Below, one piece after another: positions 35,961-45,439 of a stretch of DNA of 64,000 bases (the first letter of the stretch is position 1; each line of letters starts with the position of its first letter). Where the stretch lies: contig NZ_JAUOPN010000015.1 in assembly GCF_030547005.1 (NCBI RefSeq), forward strand, positions 28,406-92,405, in the 5' to 3' direction. The translations under genes were made by a program, and so were the position numbers. The notes under the pieces are model-generated. The model did not search any database. It saw nothing but the letters and a program-made list of their open reading frames with translations, and was not told the DNA's origin. This DNA comes from Maribacter sp. 1_MG-2023 (lineage in GTDB: Bacteria > Bacteroidota > Bacteroidia > Flavobacteriales > Flavobacteriaceae).

Positions 35961-35998
35961 AATAAAAAAACCGTACTTGAAATTTCAAGAACGGTTTT
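35961..35998 (-). terminator. groEL terminator with nested palindrome
   Basis: AAAACCGT and ACGGTTTT enclose the perfect palindrome CTTGAAATTTCAAG, separated from it by an A:A mismatch on each side. On the minus strand the hairpin is followed by a T-run (35963-35970), fitting termination of groESL. Confidence 0.8.
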
Positions 35999-36051
35999 AA
36001 ATAATATAAACTGTAAGAACAAGCTAGTAATTGCCTGTCGATACTATCGAC

Positions 36052-37701
<1,650 letters not shown>

Positions 37702-37801
37702 TTATGACTTTTGCACTAGGCATAAAGCCAAGAAAATTATTAATTTTTTTAAATGAAAATTTAAAGGCTATTGGCTAAGAGCCAATGACCAATTGCTATT
37801 T

Positions 37802-38080
37802 TTAGATAATAGCAAGAATATCACTTTCTCTCATCATTAAGTAATCTGTACCTTCTAACTTCAATTCGGTTCCGGCGTATTTTCCGTAAAGAACGGTATC
37901 ACCAACTTTAACGGTAACACTGTCATCTTTTGTTCCAGGACCCACGGCTACAACTTTACCTTTCTGTGGTTTCTCTTTTGCAGTATCAGGAATATAAAGT
38001 CCAGACGCAGTCTTAGTTTCAGCTGCCATTGGCTCGATAAGAACTCTGTCTGCCAATGGTTTGATATTAACTTTAGCCAT
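37802..38080 (-). CDS. groS: Co-chaperonin GroES
   Basis: 92 residues. Opens [13 protein letters not shown], has the mobile loop ([18 protein letters not shown]) and ends with the usual DILAII. It caps the GroEL ring. No CIRCE-like inverted repeat (TTAGCACTC...GAGTGCTAA) is seen in its upstream region, so HrcA control of that form is not supported. A secG terminator lies upstream. Confidence 0.98.
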   Translation of the reverse strand: MAKVNIKPLADRVLIEPMAAETKTASGLYIPDTAKEKPQKGKVVAVGPGTKDDSVTVKVGDTVLYGKYAGTELKLEGTDYLMMRESDILAII

Positions 38081-38167
38081 AATTATTAGTTTTTAAATTG
38101 ATTTTTAGTTTCGTGATAACATAAAAGCAGAAATTATGCCATTGCCTGTTTCCTGACAAATTGTAAA

Positions 38168-38200
38168 CGAAAAATGCCAGCTTATGACAAGCTGGCATTT
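38168..38200 (-). terminator. Terminator after secG
   Basis: AAATGCCAGCTT and AAGCTGGCATTT form a 12-bp stem with a five-base loop. On the minus strand it is followed by TTTTTCG, consistent with the end of the miaB-to-secG transcript before groES. Confidence 0.85.
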
Positions 38201-38228
38201 AAATATTATGTAGTAATAATATTATAAA

Positions 38229-38582
38229 CTATTCTGAAGGTGTTTCATCATTAGTTACAGGTGGTGTTACTGTTTCTGGTAGCGTTTCTGGTACTACAGT
38301 TTCGATATCATCACCTTGTAATAATTTTGAATCGGCATCACCGTAATTACCTTTAAGGGCAACATTCGATGCTAAGATTAAAACTATTAATAAACCTGCT
38401 AGAGTCCACGTACTTTTATCTAAAAAGTCACCTGTTTTTTTAACTCCGCCAACAACTTGGTTACCTCCTCCGCCAAAAGAAGAAGAAAGTCCGCCACCTT
38501 TTGGGTTCTGTACCATGATCACTAATACTAACAATAAGCAAACGACAATGATAAGTATTAGGAAAATTGAAAATGTACTCAT
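38229..38582 (-). CDS. secG: Preprotein translocase subunit SecG
   Basis: 117 residues. Two hydrophobic helices (about 4-24 and 58-76) surround the SecG loop with QNPKGGGLSSSFGGGG. The acidic, Pro/Thr-rich C-terminal extension is normal in Bacteroidota. It is the small auxiliary subunit of the SecYEG channel. It lies 6 bp after the TPR gene and ends the operon. Confidence 0.95.
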   Translation of the reverse strand: MSTFSIFLILIIVVCLLLVLVIMVQNPKGGGLSSSFGGGGNQVVGGVKKTGDFLDKSTWTLAGLLIVLILASNVALKGNYGDADSKLLQGDDIETVVPETLPETVTPPVTNDETPSE

Positions 38583-38588
38583 TCTAAA

Positions 38589-39719
38589 TTATTTATTATC
38601 TTTTCGTAATTTTTCTACCGCTTTTATTCGGTCTGCAAAGAAACTACTTTTTTCTGGATATTTCAAAATTAAAATTTTGTAAGCCTGAATTGCATTTTTG
38701 TACTTTTTTTGCTCTAGATAAACCCTCGCTAAAGTCTCTGTCATCAGTTCGTTATGGTCTATTTTAGAGGATTTTGAAATATCTATAACGGTACTCTGCT
38801 CTGTTGGCACTATTTTAGGGTTGGAGGCTATAAATTTATCAATACGGTCGTATTTCTTTTTAATTGCTTCACTTTTAGCCCTAGGTTTTCTAATAGGTTT
38901 TGGAGTAATTTTGATTTCTTTTACCTTTTGTACGGTTTTTTTAATGTTACTTTCTCTTGCCACTGGTTGTTGCTCAATAATTTCTTCTTGAGTCTCAGTA
39001 ATATCTTCTTTAGACTCTTCTAATGGTTTTTTAGAAGCGAGACTTAGCCATTCAGAAAAAGAATATTTCTCTTTGGCATCGAAAGTTAAGGGTTTGCCTA
39101 TATCAAGAGCATTTTCTTCTTCGGTATTTGAAGGGTTTTTAGTTTGAAATAACTCAGGATCTAGTATTTGGTCAGCATCATGTTCATCTTGTGGTAAGGG
39201 CTTATCTTTAGATGGCGTAATTAAAGATGCTATAGCCGTTTCTTTTGTAGAAAAATCATTCTTTTCTATTTCTACGATTTCATCTTCTGTAATCGAATCT
39301 TCAGTTTCAATTTCGGCTTCAATTTCAGTTACTTCTTCTATCTCTTTAACAATCTCAATATGTTCGTTTTCTGAGATTTTCTCCGTTTCTTCAATGTGGA
39401 CTATTTCTTCTTCTTTACTTTCGGATGCTACAATATTCTCTTCTGGGATATCCCCATCATATTGTAAAAAATCTTTGGAAGTAATAAACTCAAAAAGTAC
39501 ATCTCTGTCCGTAGTGTAGGCAGCAGTTACTTTCAATGCTTTATTGTACTTGTAGCTGTTTAAATTTTTTAATCCCTTTAGATGTAAGGCGCGAGCAGCT
39601 TGAAAGTAAGGATATTCAGCTATGATATCTTCTAGGTGTTTTGTATGTATGGGTTCTACCACTTTGGTAGGATGTTCTAGAAAATATGTAAAGTCCTTAA
39701 CGTTCATGTGATCTACCAA
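38589..39719 (-). CDS. Acidic protein with C-terminal tetratricopeptide-like repeat
   Basis: 376 residues, no signal peptide. The N-terminal part (about 1-90, DFTYFLEHP start) is globular; the middle (about 100-260) is very rich in Glu and Ile and probably disordered or coiled; the end (about 325-376, LARVYLEQKKYKNAIQAYKIL) reads as one TPR pair. I do not know its function. It overlaps lptE by 7 bp and is 6 bp from secG, so it belongs to an envelope-biogenesis operon. Confidence 0.8.
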   Translation of the reverse strand: MVDHMNVKDFTYFLEHPTKVVEPIHTKHLEDIIAEYPYFQAARALHLKGLKNLNSYKYNKALKVTAAYTTDRDVLFEFITSKDFLQYDGDIPEENIVASESKEEEIVHIEETEKISENEHIEIVKEIEEVTEIEAEIETEDSITEDEIVEIEKNDFSTKETAIASLITPSKDKPLPQDEHDADQILDPELFQTKNPSNTEEENALDIGKPLTFDAKEKYSFSEWLSLASKKPLEESKEDITETQEEIIEQQPVARESNIKKTVQKVKEIKITPKPIRKPRAKSEAIKKKYDRIDKFIASNPKIVPTEQSTVIDISKSSKIDHNELMTETLARVYLEQKKYKNAIQAYKILILKYPEKSSFFADRIKAVEKLRKDNK

Positions 39720-40249
39720 TCTGCCAATGAGGCGTTGAAAATATCTTGTGTTAACCTTTCGAAAATTATTTCGTGTGCTTCGCTTTTTACGGTCGCTAAT
39801 TGAGTGTCTGCATCATAATCATAGAAAAAAGAAAAACTTTGGTCAAAAGCAGCATCTTCTTTTAGCTGATTGTAAAAACGCACTTTTACTCTAATAGAAA
39901 GTCTGTTTTGTGCTGCTGTTTGTGCAGCGGTTGCAGACATAGGTGAAATTTTATATTCGGTTATTTCGCCTTCGTATAGTAAATCTGGATTGCCAGAAGA
40001 AATAAGATCTAAACTGGTCTGATTTTGAATTCTGTCTTGTAGTGCTAAAGTGAAATCTCTATCTACCCCTGGTTCAAAAGTAGAACCCGGACTCTGGGTT
40101 GCATAGTTTTGAAAATAGCTTACTTTGAATGTTTTGGCTTCACCAACATTACCTCCTGTAAAATTGTATACGCCGCAGCTTAAAAGTAAGATGACGGGTA
40201 GTATATAGATTATAGATTTTTTAAGGTATCTCATTGAATTGGAATTCAT
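39713..40249 (-). CDS. lptE: LptE-family outer-membrane LPS-assembly lipoprotein
   Basis: 178 residues (an ATG at 40234 would give 173). Lipoprotein signal with lipobox LLSC (Cys near 26). The remainder has the LptE pattern of the Bacteroidota: CGVYNFTGGN after the lipidated Cys, a two-strand-helix layout, and the AATAAQ-like TAAQTAAQN helix segment. LptE plugs LptD in the outer membrane. Coupled to the sigma-54 activator gene upstream. Confidence 0.85.
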   Translation of the reverse strand: MNSNSMRYLKKSIIYILPVILLLSCGVYNFTGGNVGEAKTFKVSYFQNYATQSPGSTFEPGVDRDFTLALQDRIQNQTSLDLISSGNPDLLYEGEITEYKISPMSATAAQTAAQNRLSIRVKVRFYNQLKEDAAFDQSFSFFYDYDADTQLATVKSEAHEIIFERLTQDIFNASLADW

Positions 40250-40255
40250 TTTAAA

Positions 40256-41542
40256 TTAAAGGTCGTACTGTTTTATTTTACGGTAAAGCGTTCGTTCAGA
40301 AATACCTAATTCTGTTGCTGCAGCCTTTCTTTTACCTCGGTTACGTTCCAGAGATTTTTTAATCAATTCTACTTCTTTCTCTTGTAAAGATAGGGTTTCT
40401 TCTTCTTGAATTTCTTCGGCAAAATGATATTTGTCTTCGTATGATTCTTGAATTAAAGAAGGCTCTTCTTTTTTAGGTTCGGGTAAATGCAGAAGATTTC
40501 TTGGCGCTTCTTCTTGAGTATCATGTTCGATATCTGCATCATCTTCATCGTCGTTACCGTAGATTTTGCGTATCAAGTTTTCATTGTCCTTTTGAACCTT
40601 CTCAGAGTCGTTGTTTTTTAACAGCTCCATGGTTAACTTTTTAAGGTCATTTAGGTCACCTTTCATATCGAACAATACCTTGTATAGAATCTCTCTTTCG
40701 TTGCTGAAATCGCTTTCAGATTTAGTGTTGGAGACTACTGCAGGTAGATTGCTTGTAGTGTTATGAGGTAAATATCCATTCAAGGTTGCGGCGGTAATAG
40801 CTCTATTTTCCTCTAAAACCGAAACTTGTTCTGCAATATTTCTTAACTGACGTATGTTACCTGGCCATCTATATTTTATTAATAAAGATACTGCATGGTC
40901 GTCTAACCTGATGGTAGGCATTTTATATTTCTGACTGAAATCAGATGCAAATTTTCTAAACAACAAGTGAATATCATCTTGACGTTCACGCAATGGCGGT
41001 ATGTTAATTTCTACGGTGCTTAAACGGTAATAAAGGTCTTCTCGAAAACGCTCTTTTTTAATCGCTTCGAACATATTTACATTCGTGGCAGCTACAATAC
41101 GTACATCTGTTTTTTGAACTTGAGATGATCCCACTTTTAGAAATTCACCATTTTCTAGCACACGTAAAAGACGCACCTGAGTAGTTAATGGTAATTCGCC
41201 AACTTCATCTAAAAATATCGTGCCACCATCGGCGACTTCGAAATAACCGCTTCTAGTTTGTGTAGCTCCTGTAAAAGCACCTTTTTCGTGTCCGAAAAGC
41301 TCACTGTCAATAGTTCCTTCGGGTATTGCACCGCAGTTAACGGCGATATATTTTGCATGTTTTCTATGAGAAAGCGAATGAATGATTTTCGGAATTGATT
41401 CTTTACCAACACCACTTTCACCAGTAACCAAAACTGAAATATCTGTTGCGGCAACTTGCATTGCTTTTTGAATGGCACGGTTCAATTTTGGGTCTTGCCC
41501 AATAATTTCAAAACGTTGTTTTATACTTTGTATGCTTTCCAT
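40256..41542 (-). CDS. Sigma-54-dependent transcriptional activator without receiver domain
   Basis: 428 residues. An AAA+ domain starts almost at the N-terminus: Walker A in GESGVGKES, the sigma-54-contacting GAFTGA loop, Walker B in GTIFLDEVGEL, and a PLRERQDDI sensor region. An acidic linker (about 300-385) leads to a Fis-type HTH at the C-terminus (KRKAAATELGISERTLYRKIKQ). There is no response-receiver or other N-terminal sensor domain, so activity must be controlled otherwise. It opens sigma-54 promoters. Its target genes are not evident here. It sits between miaB and lptE. Confidence 0.94.
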   Translation of the reverse strand: MESIQSIKQRFEIIGQDPKLNRAIQKAMQVAATDISVLVTGESGVGKESIPKIIHSLSHRKHAKYIAVNCGAIPEGTIDSELFGHEKGAFTGATQTRSGYFEVADGGTIFLDEVGELPLTTQVRLLRVLENGEFLKVGSSQVQKTDVRIVAATNVNMFEAIKKERFREDLYYRLSTVEINIPPLRERQDDIHLLFRKFASDFSQKYKMPTIRLDDHAVSLLIKYRWPGNIRQLRNIAEQVSVLEENRAITAATLNGYLPHNTTSNLPAVVSNTKSESDFSNEREILYKVLFDMKGDLNDLKKLTMELLKNNDSEKVQKDNENLIRKIYGNDDEDDADIEHDTQEEAPRNLLHLPEPKKEEPSLIQESYEDKYHFAEEIQEEETLSLQEKEVELIKKSLERNRGKRKAAATELGISERTLYRKIKQYDL

Positions 41543-41562
41543 ATAAAATGGGTACTATAAAG

Positions 41563-43008
41563 TTAGTTATTGTCAGAATACCCAACAGCAACACCTTTTA
41601 AGGTTGCAGAAGTGCAGTCGTTAATTTGTACGTTTACAAAGTCGCCTACCTTGTAATTTTCTTTCGGAAAAACCACTACAGTACTTTGAGTGTTTCGCCC
41701 CTTCCATTCGAGTTCCGATTTTTTAGAAGTTCCTTCTATTAAAACCTCTTGGATCTGACCTACATGTTTTTCTGTTCTAAACTGACAGTGACTTCTCTGT
41801 AAGGCTATAATTTCAGAAAGGCGTCTCTTCTTTGTAGCTTCTGGTACATCATCTTCCATTTTTCTGCCGGCCATGGTGCCAGGTCTTTCAGAATATGAAT
41901 ACATAAAACCGAAATCATACTTTACGTGCTCTAGCGCTTTTAAAGTAGCGGCATGATCCTCTTCCGTTTCTGTGGGGAAACCAGTAATGATATCTTGAGA
42001 TATAGAGCAGCCAGGTAGAATTTTTCTAATTTCATCTGTCAGTTCAAAATACTCTTCTATAGTGTGTAAACGATTCATTTCCTTTAAAATGCGATTGCTA
42101 CCGCTTTGTACGGGTAAATGAACGTGATTACATATATTTTTATGTTTGGCCATGGTTCTAATCACATCCAAAGTCATGTCTTGCGGGTTTGATGTTGAAA
42201 AGCGAATACGCATTTTTGGGTTTGCCAATGCAACCATTTCTAACAGTTTAGAAAAGTTGGTAGCTGTCGCTTTTTGCATATCAGAAGCATTCACAAAATT
42301 CTTTTTGAGTCCGCCGCCATACCATAAATAGCTATCTACATTCTGTCCAAGTAATGTAATTTCTTTGAATCCGTTTTCAGAAAGCTCTTTTACTTCAGTT
42401 AAAATAGATTGTGGGTCTCTACTACGTTCACGGCCTCTAGTAAATGGTACAACACAAAATGTACACATGTTATCACATCCTCTGGTAATAGAGACAAAAG
42501 CGGTAACCCCGTTTGTGTTTAGTCTAACAGGTGCAATATCGCCGTAAGTTTCATCCTTAGAAAGAATAACATTAACCGCATCTCTACCAGAATCTACTTC
42601 TTTTATTAAGTTGGGTAAATCTTTATAGGCATCTGGTCCAACGACCATATCTACTATTTTTTCTTCATCTAAAAGCTTGTCTTTTAGGCGTTCCGCCATA
42701 CAGCCAAGAACTCCAACTTTTAAATGTGGTCGAGTTTTTTTTACCTTATTATATTCGGTTAATCTTTTACGTATGGTCTGTTCAGCTTTATCTCTAATAG
42801 AACATGTGTTTACAAGTACTAAATCGGCATCTTCTAACGTTTGGGTGGTGTTAAAACCTTCGGTCGCAAGTATAGATGCTACAATTTCACTGTCTGCAAA
42901 GTTCATGGCGCAACCGTAACTCTCAATGTAGAGATTTCGTTTGTTAGCCTCTTTTCCGTCAACTACCAAAGTTGTGCCCTGCACATTTTCGTCTATGGTT
43001 TTCTCCAT
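41563..43008 (-). CDS. miaB: tRNA-2-methylthio-N6-dimethylallyladenosine synthase
   Basis: 481 residues from the ATG at 43008; the in-frame ATG at 43083 lies upstream of the promoter and is rejected. The N-terminal UPF0004 domain ([13 protein letters not shown]) carries three Cys, the radical-SAM core has the CDNMCTFC cluster motif (CxxxCxxC), and a C-terminal TRAM domain follows. It adds a methylthio group at position 37 of tRNAs reading codons starting with U. First gene of the run miaB - activator - lptE - TPR - secG. Confidence 0.96.
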   Translation of the reverse strand: MEKTIDENVQGTTLVVDGKEANKRNLYIESYGCAMNFADSEIVASILATEGFNTTQTLEDADLVLVNTCSIRDKAEQTIRKRLTEYNKVKKTRPHLKVGVLGCMAERLKDKLLDEEKIVDMVVGPDAYKDLPNLIKEVDSGRDAVNVILSKDETYGDIAPVRLNTNGVTAFVSITRGCDNMCTFCVVPFTRGRERSRDPQSILTEVKELSENGFKEITLLGQNVDSYLWYGGGLKKNFVNASDMQKATATNFSKLLEMVALANPKMRIRFSTSNPQDMTLDVIRTMAKHKNICNHVHLPVQSGSNRILKEMNRLHTIEEYFELTDEIRKILPGCSISQDIITGFPTETEEDHAATLKALEHVKYDFGFMYSYSERPGTMAGRKMEDDVPEATKKRRLSEIIALQRSHCQFRTEKHVGQIQEVLIEGTSKKSELEWKGRNTQSTVVVFPKENYKVGDFVNVQINDCTSATLKGVAVGYSDNN

Positions 43009-43043
43009 TTTTGTAATACGTTGCAATAAAATATTTTGGATGG

Positions 43044-43075
43044 CAAAGATACTATTATAATCAAAAATATGACAA
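43044..43075 (-). promoter_or_regulatory. miaB promoter with -33 TTG and -7 box
   Basis: Minus strand: TTG at 43073-43075, 21 bp, then TATCTTTG at 43044-43051, an exact -7 match. Spacing is within the flavobacterial range. It lies 35 bp before the chosen ATG. This is the most complete promoter found in the window. Confidence 0.6.
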
Positions 43076-43158
43076 GATGGCATGATTATTTAGGGTTTGT
43101 TTATGCTTTCTACATGAAAATTATTTAGTTTTAACACCAATTATAACCACCAATACTT

Positions 43159-43902
43159 ATGAATTTAGAAAACTTGACGCAACACATTAAATCGAAACCA
43201 GATTTAGAATTTGGCACCATATTCAGTAGGTCTATAGACCTTTTTAAGAAGGTGTGGTTACAGGGCTTTATTATTTTGCTCTTAACATTCGTTGTAATAC
43301 TCCCATTTTATATTGTTTTGTATATACCTATGATTGCTTTGGGTATAACTGATCCAGAGGCGCTTCAGCATAATGAATTGCCACCAATGGCGGCTATTGC
43401 AATGGCTATTCTTTTTCCTGTTTTTGCTTTAGGGGTAACTACTTTTGCTTTGGCATTAAATGCGGCATTTTTAAAGATGTGTAGAGAAAAAGATTTAGGA
43501 AAAGAATCTAGTGATGATTACTTCTATTTCTTTAAAGAAGGGCGTTTAGGTAAGGTTTTTATTCTTGCTTTATACACATTCGGGCTCTCAATTTTAGGGG
43601 CGATGGCCTGTGGTATTGGTATGTTTTATGTAATAGTCCCAGTTTCATTGATTCCTGCTTTTTTAGCGTTTTCAAATGAACTTTCTCCATTAGAAATGGT
43701 GAAGGCTAGCTTTACATTGGGTAATAAAAACTGGCTGGTCATTTTTGGTCTAGTTTTCGTTTCGGCTTTTGTGGCACAACTAGGGTTAATTTTATGTTGC
43801 GTAGGAGCACTGTTTACTGCAATGCTTGCTAAAGTACCTACGTATTATATGTATAAAGACGGAGTTGGTTTTAATGAGGTAGAAGAAATTTCAAACTATT
43901 GA
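43159..43902 (+). CDS. Integral membrane protein of unknown function
   Basis: 247 residues, five or six hydrophobic helices starting near residue 34, an amphipathic N-terminus (DLEFGTIFSRSIDLFKKVW) and a glycine-rich centre. It belongs to the uncharacterised Bacteroidota membrane proteins sometimes named glycerophosphodiester-like membrane domain or beta-carotene monooxygenase, names I do not trust. It is divergent from miaB and is followed by the LVIVD lipoprotein at 58 bp. Function unknown. Confidence 0.65.
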   Translation: MNLENLTQHIKSKPDLEFGTIFSRSIDLFKKVWLQGFIILLLTFVVILPFYIVLYIPMIALGITDPEALQHNELPPMAAIAMAILFPVFALGVTTFALALNAAFLKMCREKDLGKESSDDYFYFFKEGRLGKVFILALYTFGLSILGAMACGIGMFYVIVPVSLIPAFLAFSNELSPLEMVKASFTLGNKNWLVIFGLVFVSAFVAQLGLILCCVGALFTAMLAKVPTYYMYKDGVGFNEVEEISNY

Positions 43903-43960
43903 TAACGCAATTATTACTTATTTCTTTATCTTTTGGTTAGAACCAGTTAAATTATAGACC

Positions 43961-45226
43961 ATGAAGAATCTTGTTTTTCTTTTTTGTGCCATTGCATTAT
44001 CTGCATTTGTTTCTTGTGATGATGATGGACCGTATGAAGATTACTTAGTGGCTAGACCAATTGTACAAGATGCAATTTCATTTAAGGCAGAAGCTGTTGA
44101 CGTTACAGAACCAGTACCAATTGTATCATCTGGTAAAATATATGCTTACCAAGACTATATTTTTGTAAATGATGTAAACCTTGGTTTTCATGTTTTAGAT
44201 AATAAGAATCCGTCAGCGCCAGAAAGCATTGCTTTTATAAAGTTAGAGGGCAATTTCGATATTTCTATAAAAGACGATAAGCTGTATGCTGATAGTTACG
44301 GCGATTTGGTGATTTTTGACATATCAGATATTACTAATATTACCATTCAAAGTAGAATTGTAAATGCCATATATAATAATGATGTATGGCTTTCGAACAT
44401 AGAATATCCTCAAGCAGATTTTTACGAGTATGACGACATTGATTATGGTAAAGATATTGTTGTAGGCTGGGAGGTAAACACAGAAAGAAGGTCTGTTGAA
44501 GAATATGAAGAGCGGTATAGGTATACAGATGATTTAGCGCTTCAAACAGCAGAAAGTAATGATTCTGGTCAGCCTGGTATAGGGCAAGGCGGTTCTTTGG
44601 CGCGTTTTAAAATTATAGACGACTATTTATACGTAGTAGATTATAGCAACATTAATATTTTTAACATTGCAGATGTCGAAGATGTAAAAGTTTTAGATGA
44701 TGTGCAGGTCGCTTGGGATATTGAAACGATATACAGTCAGGGAAATATTTTATTTATAGGCGGTGCTCAGGGTATGTATATTTATGGAATAGAAGACCCG
44801 AAAAATCCGAAGTTTATTTCAGAATTTAGGCATGGTACTGCTTGTGATCCTGTGGTTGTTGATGGCGATTATGCATATGTAACTTTAAAAGGAGGAGGTT
44901 TCTGTGGAAATACCGAAAGTGGATTGTATGTGATTGATATATCTAATCTTGAGAATCCGGAATTAAAAGTGATTTATCCTATGGATGGTCCAAACGGATT
45001 AGGCGTTAAAGGCAATGCACTATTTGTATGCGATGGAGACTCAGGTTTAAAAGTATATGATAAAACAGATGCGCCAAATGTTACTTTAGTCAATTCATTC
45101 GAAAATATTATTGCCTATGATGTTATACCGTTGGCATCATCATTATTAATGATCGGTGATCGCACATTGTATCAATATGAATATGTAGATAATGACATTA
45201 GGTTATTAAGTACCTTTCAATTGTAA
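43961..45226 (+). CDS. LVIVD-repeat beta-propeller lipoprotein
   Basis: 421 residues. Lipoprotein signal with lipobox FVSC (Cys19), then Asp-rich linker. The body has repeated strands of the LVIVD type (GLYVIDISNLENPEL, INIFNIADVEDVKVLDD, YIYGIEDPKNPKFISEF), each followed by an N-P or D-P turn, which fold as a beta propeller. Such surface lipoproteins are common in this phylum and their ligands are mostly unknown. A strong terminator follows the gene. Confidence 0.85.
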   Translation: MKNLVFLFCAIALSAFVSCDDDGPYEDYLVARPIVQDAISFKAEAVDVTEPVPIVSSGKIYAYQDYIFVNDVNLGFHVLDNKNPSAPESIAFIKLEGNFDISIKDDKLYADSYGDLVIFDISDITNITIQSRIVNAIYNNDVWLSNIEYPQADFYEYDDIDYGKDIVVGWEVNTERRSVEEYEERYRYTDDLALQTAESNDSGQPGIGQGGSLARFKIIDDYLYVVDYSNINIFNIADVEDVKVLDDVQVAWDIETIYSQGNILFIGGAQGMYIYGIEDPKNPKFISEFRHGTACDPVVVDGDYAYVTLKGGGFCGNTESGLYVIDISNLENPELKVIYPMDGPNGLGVKGNALFVCDGDSGLKVYDKTDAPNVTLVNSFENIIAYDVIPLASSLLMIGDRTLYQYEYVDNDIRLLSTFQL

Positions 45227-45241
45227 GAATAATAAAAGGTT

Positions 45242-45278
45242 AAAAAAAGGGAAGCTAGTTTAGCTTCCCTTTTTTTAT
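45242..45278. terminator. Terminator after the LVIVD lipoprotein gene
   Basis: AAAAAGGGAAGCTA pairs with TAGCTTCCCTTTTT around a GTT loop, with A-run and T-run on either side. Confidence 0.92.
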
Positions 45279-45413
45279 TTCGGTACCCTAATTGGTTTGT
45301 GGCTTGTGATATAGCCGATATAATAATCATGATTTTTATGAAAATAAAGGCTAAACTCTATTGAAATATGGGAAAAAATAAATTCCTGAAATTCCAAAGT
45401 TTAATTTTTAGTA

Positions 45414-45421
45414 TACATTTG
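45414..45421 (+). promoter_or_regulatory. -7 box for topA
   Basis: TACATTTG is an exact TAnnTTTG box, 18 bp before the ATG at 45440. No -33 TTG at the usual distance. It may drive topA, the arginase-fold gene and perhaps gldK further down. Confidence 0.5.
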
Positions 45422-45439
45422 TAAGTATAAACAAGGTTG

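Noticed and set aside
41563..43008. MiaB start at the upstream ATG 43083
   Set aside because: That ATG lies upstream of a good promoter, and the added residues match no family N-terminus.
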